A stretch of DNA of 64,000 nt from Thozetella sp. PMI_491. Its lineage: Eukaryota > Ascomycota > Sordariomycetes > Chaetosphaeriales > Chaetosphaeriaceae. The DNA is taken from positions 372,001-436,000 of the forward strand of contig MU270030.1 of NCBI GenBank assembly GCA_021432635.1. The letters are read 5' to 3'. Each line of letters opens with the position of its first letter. Within the stretch, counting starts at the first letter, position 1. The notes beneath the pieces were generated by a model, which saw nothing but the letters and a program-made list of their open reading frames with translations, made no database searches and was not told where the DNA came from. Positions 1 through 10,877 of this stretch are shown in pieces. Made by a program: the position numbers and the translations under genes.

Positions 1-3000
1 TCGACACCTCCGAAGCGGCTCGAAGCCACGTCACCGCTACTATGCAGAGGAGCTTTCGGTGCGAGCGATGCGAGTGCCATGGTTGGTGGACTGCAAACGC
101 ATCTGCTCAAGCTAGGGAGCCAGCTCAGAGATCGTACGGGTATTAATGCCCGCAGGTCCTCAGATAGCGGTCTTGGAGATCTGATGCCGGTGATGCCCAG
201 TCAAATCTTCGAGGGGTTGATACTGATATCCGACAAGATTGATTGTCCATGCAATCCGCAATCCCGTGCACAATAAGGCAGATGAAGAGGGAAGGGCGGA
301 GAATGGATCTCAGCGTGGAGGTAGGTATGAGCTCTCGAAAATCCAATGCTGCGGCGGAATTTCCGAACAGCGGGTTTCAGCGCATTTAAACAAACATTGG
401 AATGCCCAGGAGTACTTTTCGGATGTTGCCGGCTTGTTGTAGCGGTGAAATTGGGCTAAAGGAGCGTTGAACACTGATGTCGGGCGAGGAAGGCAGTGTC
501 TTTGATGCCGCATCACTGTCTGCATGAAGGCGGGAGCCCCCGACTGTTACCAGTGCGGCTCTGGTTCCGGATAGGGGGAGGGGACGGCGGAGGAGCGGGG
601 GGCGGCAAAATGGAGTGGTGATGTGACATGAAAAAATGCATGTTAGTGTGCAGCTAAAATGTGTTACAGTGCTGTACATTCTCCAGTTTAGAGCATCTGC
701 GATGAACTGCCACCTCCCAGCCCCCAGCCCCCTCAGTTGCTCTGGCAAGGATAATCCAACACGAGCCATGTTGGTATTGCATTGTGGCGTTTCGGGCAGG
801 CAGTTGGAGCTGAGAATATCATGAAAAGGCAGATGCGGTGTTGTACATGTACAATGCCAGTACCTCATCACGGCCCGAGCGGCTGGGCATCGGTATGTGT
901 GTTCTAAAAAACAAGTGCACTTTCAACAAGGATCGTGCTACACATACTGGGCGATCCCTGTGGTAGCCAGCTGAGTCAAGCAATACGTTAAACCGCGGCT
1001 TTCTAGCATGCAGACTCAGAGTAAGGTACTTTAAATCAAGCCCTTCGGACAGGTCAAGCCTACGTATCACAGAGTGGCTAGAATGAGCTCATTCGAAATG
1101 AGGATGGGTATAACAATTCTTCACTTAGGCCAATGAACGACGAGTTTGCTTGTAGATAAGGCTAAGCCACAACCAACTGCATACATCTGTTCTGTTAGGG
1201 TGCCACGTTTGAATGCATCCCCAATGCTAGCACCAGCAAACTGCACACCGCCCGACAAGGCTGCGGCAGCGCGACTCTACCTACCCATTCCAAACCAGCA
1301 CGCGCCGGAGCTTCCGTATTTTATCTCTCTCGGCCTTTTCTCAGATTACACATCAGCACTCAAGCTAGGCAAGGTAGGTACAGAAGCTCGTTGCATACCT
1401 TGGTTAGCAGTCTCGGGAGCAAGAATTGGTATTTCCCCGCCAGCTCCCCATGCTAGGACACCTAAGTCAGTGGATGATACACCTCTTGGACTCAAGAAGG
1501 AATTCCCATGACTTGCCTCGACTTCAATAGCTGGATCGTTAAAATACCATCGCAGCCACGATTCAAGGACGTCCTGGTTTATCTGGTAGTCGGAAAAGGT
1601 GTCTGAAACAGACTCTGCCATAATCACACTTTGAGGAGCATTTAGACGAGTGTCGGTTGATAAAAATCGGGAATGATGTGTTGGTGACGGATCTTGGAGG
1701 AAGGAACCGATGGCAGTATTTAACTGCATCGTGGCCAGCGCTCGAAGAGCAGAAGATGATAAGGAGCTGAGAGCCGACGTCACCTTCGACTCTCTCCGAG
1801 ATTTCGCATACATGTATCCGTCTTCTTAGTCCCCCCTCGGATCCCCGATTGCAGGCAACTCCAAGCTTAACTGCACTTTGGGTCGCATCTTCTGCACGCG
1901 TCGAGCCAGTGAGGATATCAAGATACCGCCAGCCGCCGCCCGGCATATCCAAAGGGGGCCATGTGGTCGCCAGCTGCATATAACTAAGACGAAGCAGGCT
2001 CTCAGGAAGCCATCAGATCGCCGTAGAGGTGGTGTTGGAGAGGCACCTGACCCAGATGATTACCCATTCGCGGGGGTCCTCCCTATCAGACCTTGAGAGG
2101 CGAGCCTCAGCGACCAATATAACAGTCAATATACATTGGTACTGCCGTGGCATAAGGCTCAGAACGCCTGTCACGCTTGACCGGTGCATTTGCCACGCTT
2201 GACCGGCCCGCCGCATTTGCGCGATACCTCTTCACCAGAAGGCAGACTTCTACACTGGGCGCCTAACGTCGCACAAAGGTTGCCTAGATACTCGTACTGT
2301 TTGATAGGATGTAGCCGATGATTGAACCAAAAATAGAAAGCTTCTCCGAAGTCACTGCGTGTGGATTTGAACTCTCACCAGTTGCCCGGATCTGCAGTGG
2401 AATTGCAGATACGATAGTTAGCCCGAGTTTCCATTAAAGACTGCGATAACTTGGAAGAACGCCCAATGATATTAGGTTTACACTCCCCTTTGCTTCGTCG
2501 CCGAATTAGATGCACATGATTGTGGCTGTGGTTGGCTAAAAGAGACAAATATTAGCTTCCACTAGCGTCTAGTGCATTCCATGGCCGCAGCCCCTGGGCT
2601 ATTAAATTCAGGGACTTCCTACGGGATCTCTGGCTGTTGTTGTCGGAGTGCTGTAATAGCTAGCCGCCTAATCTGCTCTGTACACGCATCCTGCGGTGCT
2701 CATATCAAGATAGTAAAGCGGTGGAAGGGAATCCTGCTTAGGTAACCACGCGGGCAGCGTCCAAAGCATAGATTAAGTCTTGATCCCTTAGCATGACAAA
2801 GTCATGATTATATTTATAATCAGTCCAGACAGCCGCTGGCAAGATACGAAAAGAAGGTATACAGTTTCATTCCCATTAGTGGAAGCCTGCCCAAGCCCCT
2901 TACTCGACATCAGTTCCTCGCTTTAACCTATACGGCTCAGCTTCGAAATCTCTCACAACTGAACGGTGAAAGTTTATCACTCTCTGCTCAGAAGACTAGC

Positions 3001-3514
3001 TCGAGTCCCATAGTGCCGGGTAAGATAAGCTATAGTTCCTTTACTTTAAAGTGTACCTGCTTTGTAAATACTTTAGATATTACATGCTCTTCCGGTCTTG
3101 CTTCCGGCAAGTTTATTCCTATCTCATTAATTTAGTTTGTTCAAAGGCCGGTATCTTGGTTGGCCGTAGTCTACGTAGAGTTGTTCATATTGATACCGCC
3201 GACTCACCAGGCATATAGCCTACCTTGCCTATTCCTATTGGAAGACGCGAATACTGTCTCATTGGATACATTCGGTTGCGGGGCCTGAAACCTCGTCTGC
3301 ATCGGGCTCCACTTGTCGTACATATTTGTGCACTTTCTTGGTGTTGTTTGGCCAGGTCTCGACACTCACCGCAAATTTTCTTCATCTGGACGGAGGCTAA
3401 GGGGTTTTTTGAGCTACTTCAAGAGTCCTGTAGTAAGCCAACGCCATCGAAGCTTCGTAGGATCCGTATCTTACGCCTCTGATCTGTGTCGGAAGATGTC
3501 GTCAGGTGGTTGTG
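1..3514. other. Left intergenic region, no convincing gene
   Basis: About 3.5 kb without a recognisable gene on either strand. Open frames are short and mostly overlap one another on opposite strands. The only ATG-started frame of some length is on the minus strand at 1346-1813 and is listed separately. A 22-bp sequence at 2172-2193 recurs with a 5-bp insertion at 2194-2220. A stretch near 2360-2400 resembles a T-arm on the minus strand, but no cloverleaf can be folded around it. Confidence 0.6.
1346..1813 (-). CDS. Doubtful hypothetical protein, 155 aa
   Basis: An ATG-started frame of 155 codons with no recognisable domain. The stretch SVSDTFSDYQINQDVLESW followed by LRWYF reads like a soluble helical protein, which is the only argument for coding. 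The frame ends at a TAA inside GTGTAATCTGAG, which could hide a weak splice donor, so it might be a first exon. No partner exon was found. It may equally be a chance frame. Confidence 0.2.
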   Translation of the reverse strand: MYAKSRRESKVTSALSSLSSSALRALATMQLNTAIGSFLQDPSPTHHSRFLSTDTRLNAPQSVIMAESVSDTFSDYQINQDVLESWLRWYFNDPAIEVEASHGNSFLSPRGVSSTDLGVLAWGAGGEIPILAPETANQGMQRASVPTLPSLSADV

Positions 3515-6200
3515 ATGGAACAACAGGACAGAGCAAACGACCCAGCCACGGACGACACGGAAGTTCCAACAATCGTATCGATAGGCGATGGATGCGACGA
3601 CTTTGTCGACTATATAAGAAGAAGATGCCGTCAGCCCTTCGGCCTCGATGGCCAAGGTAATCAGAAACCATACGTCACCGCCCGCATGCTTCTTCAATAT
3701 TGGCATCTCAACAAAATAGAAAGCATTCTAGTAGCCAATAATATACAGGAGATCGTGGCAGAGCGCATCACAAAAGATTATATCCGAATATTCTCCATTC
3801 TCTGCTACATTCGCCAGCCTGCTCGACTAAAGGATCTGATGATATTCCATCCATCTGACAGGTTCCTTCCTGTGAAGACAATCCCAGGACCCTGGATTAG
3901 CAGCGAAAGTCTGTTGGGTTTATACAAGCAGCTCTACGAGACTCAGTGGCGCTTTGTACCTCATTTCTTTGACTCAAATTGGGAGCATCTTACCGTGGAT
4001 ATACCTCAAGAAGAAATCCTCCCTATCGAGAAACTTGCAACTATCTCGTCCAACGACTACACAGCAGTCTATAGGGTTCTCATTCATGAGGATTGCCATC
4101 AGCTAACGAGTGGCGATGTGGTGTTCAAGGAGTTCCTGTTCGACCCCATAATCGGGTTCAATATGGCTCAAAACGAAATTAACACTTACGTTGGGCTGCT
4201 GGAACATACATCGGAGATTGAAGATGGAAGAGAGCTTGCTATTGAGCCATCCACTTTCGATTACGTCGCACAGTACTTTGGCTCATTCGCCCGCGTGACA
4301 GGTGACGAACAATCGGATTCAAAAGTGATTATCCTCGAATACGCCAAGGGCGGTACCCTTCTCAGCTATATCAACAAGGGAAACACATCCAGCCAGTCAG
4401 AACCATACCAGCGCCATTTATGGAGACAGCTGGGCTATCATACTTCGCAAGGGCTCAATGCAATACATAGATTCGGGGGGCGTGTAGGGTAAGGAAAATT
4501 TACTATGGAAGACGGAGATAAACTAACAGAAACCTAGTGGCCACGGCGATCTAAAAGGAGACAATATCCTGTACACTGGCGGTAGCATCGAGTGTAAACA
4601 TAAACCATGCTTCAAGCTAGTCGATTTCGGAAGCAGCCATTTGAGAAAGAGCCAGACAAACCCAAACTGGCGTTCGAGCGGCCTTCAAGGACCGGCAAAC
4701 AGAGAGACTCGTAAGTGGTCGCACGTTGTCTAACCACGGACGAATCATTCTTTGCTCACCCAAGGCAAGGGCCGCCCGAGGCATCTGATTGGCTCCCCGA
4801 GGAGAAACCACACCTCCCTCCATTTCCCACAATGGAAGGGGACATGTGGGCTTTCGGTTGCATATGTAGCGAGATGTTTGTTGCTACCCTGCTCGGCATT
4901 GACGAGTTAAAGCAGTATAAGAAGGATCGACAAGAAGAAAATAAGCCGCGAAAGCAGTTCTCCAACGCTGGATATGGTACAGCGTTCCACGGCGGCGGTA
5001 GCAGGCTCGCCACCGTACAGAAATGGCATAACAGAGCACTGGAAGGACGCCGATCAGATAGCATTTGTCACACAGTCAGCCGCTATATCTTGGACTACCT
5101 CTTGCAGGACGACCCGAAGGCTCGAAAGTCGGCCAAGGAGCTAGCTTCACTGTTTGACCAACTGCTGCCAGGAGACGGCCCTGCGCCTGTTGCTTCTATC
5201 TCTACATCTCAGCAAGGCGAGGAGCCGGTCATAGAGCCCGCTACCCTGGTTATCACGACTCCCCTTTCTGGCGGTGCCACAGAGATAGGCTCGAACACTA
5301 AACGAGACGAAAACACAACTACGGTTCCCAAAGTCTATATGCAGCTAGCTTCCGGGGCGAGGCACATCCGGCCTGGTGCCTTCAGCGATGTGGAAAGCAT
5401 GCTGCCCAGCCTTCGATGCATAAATGGACGGAGACACTCGTTTCTCATCGATGACGGTCCCAGAATGGGATACCTCTACCAGCAGAATGCCTGCCATGTC
5501 GTTCGAGTTATCAGCAAGCTAGCAAAGACAACGAGTCCCGACGGGAAAGTAGACCTGTTCTTCGCATCAAGCTCCATAAGCCTCGTCTCTAGAAAGAGCA
5601 GCGAATTAGAGGAAGTGGTGCGAAGACACACGGAAACAAGCACGTCTTGGGCGTTAGCTAATACGTTTGGAGCGATCTGGGAAACATTCATCCTAGAGTC
5701 ACTAAGGAAAAGTCCCCCCATACCGACCAGCCTCTATATCCTCACAGACGGTGCCTGGCCGGCCGCAGATGATGTCGTCGGTGCTCTTTCACTAAGGATC
5801 CAAGCCCTTATCGAGAGGATAGCCGCCATGAGCTCTGGTGTGAAAGTGCTTGTAACGATTATCCGATGCGGGGAGGTGACAGGTGCGAGTGACACGAACC
5901 TCAGAAAGCTCGAAGAAAATATACACCGTTTCATGACCACCAGCGGCAAGGATCCAGCATTGTAAGACATAGAACATGCCCTACTCTCTATTACTGCTAC
6001 ACGATCCGTGCTTACTAATTCAACTCGCTAGAAATGTGTTGAGCGTCTTCCCCTCGGATGCAAGCATCCCCAACATCTTGGCAGGAAGACTGCATGGAGC
6101 AAGCGCAGATCGGTCACCTGGAAGGCGCAGCTCATCTCTAACACGTCTAGCCTACCAGGAAAGACATAGGGCATCGCCAACATCGCCAATCATTGGCTAA
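3515..6200 (+). CDS. Protein kinase fused to a C-terminal vWA-like domain
   Basis: Model: exons 3515-4488, 4538-4710, 4770-5961 and 6032-6200, giving 835 aa. All three introns are GT..AG with CTAAC or ACTAAT branch sites. The first ATG in frame is at 3515. Residues 1-165 have no recognised fold. The kinase domain follows: the presumed ATP-binding lysine is in VVFKEF (about residue 205), the hinge is LEYAKGG (about 277), the catalytic loop reads HGDLKGDN, with Gly where most kinases have Arg, and the metal motif is VDFG. An APE-like PPEAS and DMWAFGCICSEM mark the C-lobe. Residues about 600-780 look like a von Willebrand A fold (FLIDDGPRM, VDLFFAS, TDGAW), but the MIDAS motif DxSxS is not canonical. 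The substrate is unknown. Kinase plus vWA architecture suggests signalling or self-recognition, which is inference. The last exon (56 aa) is Ser/Arg-rich. Confidence 0.85.
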
Positions 6201-6823
6201 GTCCCCCATTGCATTTCTAGAAGGACTCGCGATAGGTGGTTCAGATAATCTGTAGGTATATCAAAATAGTATGGTACGGTAAATAGGCGTTAGTGGCGCT
6301 CCATGACAATTATTACTGGATCAATCAGGATCAAGCCATACGAAGATCAGACAGAGACTGTGGGACTGAAACCAGCTGCTTTCCTTTCGTCCCACCCGGG
6401 GAGGCCCAGGCTAGTGAAATTGCCTGGTCCAGTGCAAAGTTAGGCCGGAGTACATTCGGATACTAAAAACAGCCGAGACTCCCAAAGCTAGACCGAGTGT
6501 CATTGAATCAGATGCCTAGACGAGGAAGGTATGGGTCGGCAATGCGACCGCTGGAGGCAAAAAATCCCGCGTCTCTTGGTGCCTTAGTACTCGCCCGCCA
6601 CGTAGCCACCACTACCAGCTCTCAAACGCGCACAAAAAATCCAAATTGCTCTTATGCAGGCCTCTGCCGCTTCAGCTGGCAGCAAAGACTATTGGCCGCA
6701 AAGTTGAGGGCGCACGTGTGGGTTCTCAAAAGGTAGCTTTCAATTTCTTCTCCTGTGCGAGCCTTCCCCACCGTCCCTGTGTCCACTAACCCCCCCAATG
6801 ACGTCTGGGTACTATCTGCCACG
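6201..6823. other. Intergenic, nothing recognised
   Basis: About 620 bp between the kinase gene and the small gene at 6824. It holds no frame that resembles a protein family and presumably carries the 3' end of one gene and the promoter of the next. Confidence 0.5.
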
Positions 6824-7186
6824 ATGTCTGACGTTGAAGAAACCATTACGAGCTATCGACTTCGGCTCATCGACCTCCAGCGGTTTCTTGTCACCTTGTT
6901 TGGCGAAAGCCCGAAGATCGAAGTATGTCACTCGCTTGGCACTGTGCCGTCACAGGCGTTGACCACCGGTATGCGGTAAGATTCGAGACGATTACTTTGT
7001 TATAGCGCTGCCTCGCAAATTGTCGAGAGTAAGTTTGTCGCCATGGGCCACCACCACCGGTCAGTCGCGAGCGCGAGCTGAAGGATCGCGCAGGATGAAA
7101 GGGCACAAATTCGCGGATTAAGGCTACAGGAGCTACGAAATGATGTTTCCGACGAGGAGGTGTATCCAGGCCCTTCTCGGACATGA
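6824..7186 (+). CDS. Small three-exon protein of unknown family, possibly frameshifted
   Basis: Three exons, 6824-6922, 6981-7028 and 7094-7186, join in phase to encode 79 aa. Both introns have good GT donors (gtatgt, gtaagt) and AG acceptors. The product opens with MSDVEETITSYRLRLIDLQ, then has a motif resembling YFVIALPRKLSR followed by a charged helix (DERAQIRGLRLQELRNDV). I do not recognise the family with certainty. Directly after the stop, a frame shifted by +2 stays open to about 7317 and keeps the same charged character (MRNKECLRAGRPPRLLEL onward). The original protein may therefore have been about 120 aa and lost its tail by a frameshift. It could also be a fragment of an element-associated gene. 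Confidence 0.45.
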
Positions 7187-7861
7187 GGAATAAGGAATGC
7201 CTAAGGGCTGGTAGGCCTCCCAGACTGCTAGAACTTGCGTTGGGCGGTTACAGCGATGCTCGCCGTATCGGCGACGAGCACACGGATAAAGCGTGGAATG
7301 ACTTTGAAGGTTTGTAGAATCATCCTAGAGGATTCTTCCAATGTTCTTTCTACAGCTCAGATGTAGGGTCATTCCTGCCCAAGCCCGCTCTGCCTTACAG
7401 CCCTTAGTGTGCCACCAAGGATCGATCTTTCCAAGAATTGCAGTTTCTAGCTGAAGGTTAGCACTGACGAAAACAGTACGCGTAGGCTCATTGATTGCTA
7501 AAGAATCCTTAGATTGACCCGTAGACGTCCCCGGAAATGTGTGGCGCAAAGCCCAGGGTAACCAAGGTGTGAGTCCTATTACTGCGGTGTGCGAACATAG
7601 CGTGGGGGCCAAGAGTACCAATTGCTGCCAAGTCACTCAACTGACGCTTTTACGAGGTAGTAGAAGCTATCGAGACCACAGGGCCATAATCGATGGCTAA
7701 GGCTGTTGCATATCGGCCCAGGCAGAAGCAGGCCTCTGCTCCTGATTCGTCATAACACGGGCCGATAATCGACAGATACAGGGAGGCTGTCTACTTGAAA
7801 TCGCCACAAGGCCACTAGTGGTGAATCAATACCTTTCTCAAATTTACTATCAATATATAGT
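7187..7861. other. Intergenic, including a possible frameshifted tail of the previous gene
   Basis: Apart from the possible tail to about 7317, nothing recognisable is present. A minus-strand frame at 7325-7636 has no Met start and no familiar motif. Confidence 0.45.
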
Positions 7862-8518
7862 CTAAGCCTCTGGCAAGGGAATGGCCTCCCGGCCGCTCTG
7901 AATCACGTCCTCCAACATTTCGATGCGATCCTGGCCCCAGAATGGCTCATCTCGGTAGACATAGGCCGGCGCTCCGAAATAGTTCCTTGCCACCACGTCC
8001 TTAGTGAGAGTGGCCTCCTGCTCCGCCAACTCCTTCTCCGCCTTTGCCCTCTGCAGCAACCGCCTGCCATCCAAGCCAGACTCCGTCGCGATGCGCACGA
8101 TCGTCTCCTCGTCAGCGATGTCGCCTTCGTCCGCCCATACCGTCTGCAGGCCCCTATGAGCATACGCGTCAATAGGCGCGCTGTCGCCGCCCTCTGCAGC
8201 CTCCTGAATAGCGGCGAGCAGTACGCGATGTGCCAGGGACGGATCCGCGGGATAGAAGCGTGGGTGCTTGACTAGCGGGATCCCGCGGATGCGCTGCCAG
8301 CGCTCCATCTCCAGCAGCCGGTACGCCTGCCGCTGCAGAGGCCGCTGCTTCACGGGAAGACCTCCCGAGACGGAAAACACGTGAAGGAGATCAACGGGCT
8401 TGTAGAGAATCCGGGCATTCTGGTCTTTGGCGAACTGCTGGAATCGCTTGCTGCCCACGTAGGACCACAACGAAATGAACGAGAAATAATACTCGATCAC
8501 GGGGCGTGATGTAGCCAT
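7862..8518 (-). CDS. DsbA-family, 2-hydroxychromene-2-carboxylate isomerase / kappa-GST-like protein
   Basis: A single-exon gene of 218 codons that starts at an ATG and ends in TAG. The start reads IEYYFSFISLWSYVGS, the thioredoxin-fold first strand and helix of this family, with Ser-Trp-Ser in the active-site position instead of a CxxC. It is followed by RGIPLVKHPRFYP and, near the C-terminus, FGAPAYVYRDEPFWGQDR, which is the hallmark GxPxxxxxxxxFxGxDR region. Length matches the family (about 200-220 aa). Family members isomerise 2-hydroxychromene-2-carboxylate in naphthalene breakdown or act as glutathione-dependent transferases. The actual substrate cannot be told from sequence. The gene is divergent from the MFS carrier at 9238, so transport and conversion of one aromatic or acidic compound is a reasonable guess. 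Confidence 0.85.
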   Translation of the reverse strand: MATSRPVIEYYFSFISLWSYVGSKRFQQFAKDQNARILYKPVDLLHVFSVSGGLPVKQRPLQRQAYRLLEMERWQRIRGIPLVKHPRFYPADPSLAHRVLLAAIQEAAEGGDSAPIDAYAHRGLQTVWADEGDIADEETIVRIATESGLDGRRLLQRAKAEKELAEQEATLTKDVVARNYFGAPAYVYRDEPFWGQDRIEMLEDVIQSGREAIPLPEA

Positions 8519-9237
8519 GATGCCTGGCGGGCTGATATACTATGCAGGTTCCTGAATTGACGGCAGTAGTCTTAGAGTGATCTCGGTGTAAGATGGTGAC
8601 AAGGCTGGCATAAGACGGGGAAATGTATCGGCGGTTGACGGGAGTCGTCTGCTTGCCCGATTCATTCAGATAAGGGGTCGGCCGCGGGAATAACTAGCAA
8701 CACCCGTCGCAATTCCCGTCAAAGCAAAGACCTTAGACTTCTGCACTTTGGCATCCTCACTTTGCTGTGGTTGTGGAGCAAGCAGCATTTCTAGCGAGAT
8801 GGCGCAATCGGCTCTAAACATTGCACCAGCCTTGTATCCACAAACAGGATGGTAGTTTTCGGGGCTTTAATCTCAAAACATGTGCGTAGCAGAAGCAGAA
8901 GCGTAGATGGCCAAACGAGTATTCAGAGTAGCAGCAACATGGCTCTTGACCCATGCGCCCGGCACCGCATCTTGTTGGTCCGTTCGATCGCTCGAGGGTG
9001 CGGTGGCCCAGTATGGCGTAATAAATAGTCCTCGTAGCCGTCGTTTCTCGGTACTTTCAGGTGGGCATCGTGCAGCAAGAAGCTCTTGCGTGATCTAAAC
9101 CATGCCGTAACAAGGCTGCGAGAGGACCAAGCCCGTTGGCATTAAATACCAGGTCCATGGCACAGGATCTGCATGAACCGCACTAGTATCTTCCAGCCTA
9201 CACTCCTTTCATTAGAGACCATTTGAAAAGGGGCAAA
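8519..9237. promoter_or_regulatory. Shared upstream region of a divergent gene pair
   Basis: 719 bp between the starts of the isomerase-like gene (minus) and the MFS carrier (plus). It must hold both promoters. No gene-like frame and no specific operator was recognised. Confidence 0.45.
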
Positions 9238-10877
9238 ATGGCGGAGAAAGCTGGAACTGTCCACCAGAACTCGGACGATGGCGACGCTCAGCATCGCTTG
9301 TCCGAGGATCTAGAGGCTAAGAAGCTCACAAAGAGCATCTTGTGGAAGCTCGACACCAGGTAGGCTATATTGCATGACATCCCGGCCTAGAGGCACCGGT
9401 GCTGACTTGGAGGGAAACAGAGTTCTTCCCCTGTTAGCGGTCCTGTACCTATTCAACTTCCTCGACCGCTCCAATGTTGGCAATGCCAAGATCCTTGGTC
9501 TCCAAAACGACCTGGCCATCACCAACAGCCAGTATGCGACGAGCTTGGCCGTCTTTTTCGTATTCTACGTCGTGTCGGAGCTACCATCAAACCTCATCGT
9601 CAAGCGTGCCACGCCCAAGATCTGGTTACCCACGTTGGGCTTCCTCTGGGGCACCACCATTATGTGCACAGGATTCGTCAAGACGTACGGCCAACTTCTC
9701 GCCCTCCGCGTCTTGCTGGGGACCTTCGAGGGCGGTCTCTATCCGGGGTGCCTGCTCTATTTCTCGAACATGTACACGCGTGAAGAATTGGCGTTGCGGG
9801 TGGGACTGTTCTATTCAATGGCATCCTTGTCCGGGGCATTTGGTGGTCTCCTGGCTCGAGGACTGTCGGCAATCTCGCCTACCTCGGGAGTCGGGTCCGG
9901 ATGGCGATGGGTATGTCTGCATCAACTCTCTGCTCGTACAGACCCAGTCCCGCCGCCCGTGCTAACAGTACTCTCAGATCATGATCATCGAAGGCATAAT
10001 CACCATAGTCGTCGCAATCACCGTGTTTATCTTTCTGCCAAACTCGGTCGATTCGGACTTTTTTACCCCGGCGGAACGGCAACACGCTATCGCACGTCTG
10101 AGGAAGTCATACGACTCTTCAAACCTCGGAAGGAAGGCTGAGCCAGAAAGGTTCCAGTGGTCTGAAGTCCGCCGAGGTATCTTCTCTCCCCAGACTCTAC
10201 TCACCGGCACCGCATACTTTGCCATCTGCTGCGCTCTCTTTTCTTTCAGTCTGTTCCTTCCGTCGATCGTGGCCGCTATGGGCTACACCAGCAACCAGGC
10301 GCAGCTGCTCACCGTCCCGCCCTATGCCGTCGCCTCCGTGCTGAGCGCGTGCTACGCCATCCTGTCGGACCGCATTCACCTGCGAGGAACCCTGTCGCTC
10401 TTCTCGCTGCCTCTAGGCATTATTGGTTACGGCATCATCGCGCGTACCGATAACAGCGCCTCTGTCAAGTACGGCATGACGTTCCTGATGGCTACTGGCA
10501 TCTACATGTCGGTACCCACGATTCTTGTGTGGCTCCTCAACAACTCGGCTGGTCACTACAAGAGGGCTGCGGCTGGCGCAGTACAGGTCGGGCTGGCAAA
10601 CTGCGGTGGTATCGTCGCTGCCTTCTTGTATCCCGATGTTGAAAGCCCGAGCTACTCTAAGAGCCACCATATCATCATGGGTTGTCTCTGTTATGCATGG
10701 CTAGCGTAAGTCCAATTACCCATGGACCAATTCAGTTTCTTGCTAACATTACAAAACAGGGTACTTATAAACGTGCTGTACTGCCGCAAAGTCAACAAGG
10801 ACAAGGAAAACGGCAAGTACGACAGGTACATTGGCTACGGGGACGACCGAGAGCCGTCTTTCAAGCTGGTCATTTAA
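9238..10877 (+). CDS. MFS transporter, Dal5/Tna1-like anion:cation symporter family
   Basis: Exons 9238-9359, 9421-9910, 9978-10705 and 10760-10877 give 485 aa. The introns are 54-67 bp with GT..AG ends. The N-terminus is hydrophilic. The first membrane helix carries LYLFNFLDRSNVGNAK, the signature of fungal allantoate, nicotinate and vitamin-type permeases, and about 12 helices can be seen. The loop between helices 6 and 7 is charged (FFTPAERQHAIARLRKSY), and the C-terminus is a short charged tail typical of the group (YCRKVNKDKENGKYDR). It is expected in the plasma membrane, taking up a small organic anion with protons. The substrate is unknown. It is divergent from the isomerase-like gene at 7862-8518, which may share its regulation. 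Confidence 0.9.

Noticed and set aside
386-871. 161-codon minus-strand open frame
   Set aside because: Cys/Pro/Arg-rich composition with no domain, no introns and overlapping frames in other phases; probably chance.
2172-2220. Short near-direct repeat of 22 bp
   Set aside because: Only two imperfect copies with an insertion, and nothing nearby gives it a function.
2361-2410. T-arm-like sequence on the minus strand suggesting a tRNA
   Set aside because: No acceptor stem, D arm or anticodon stem can be paired around it.
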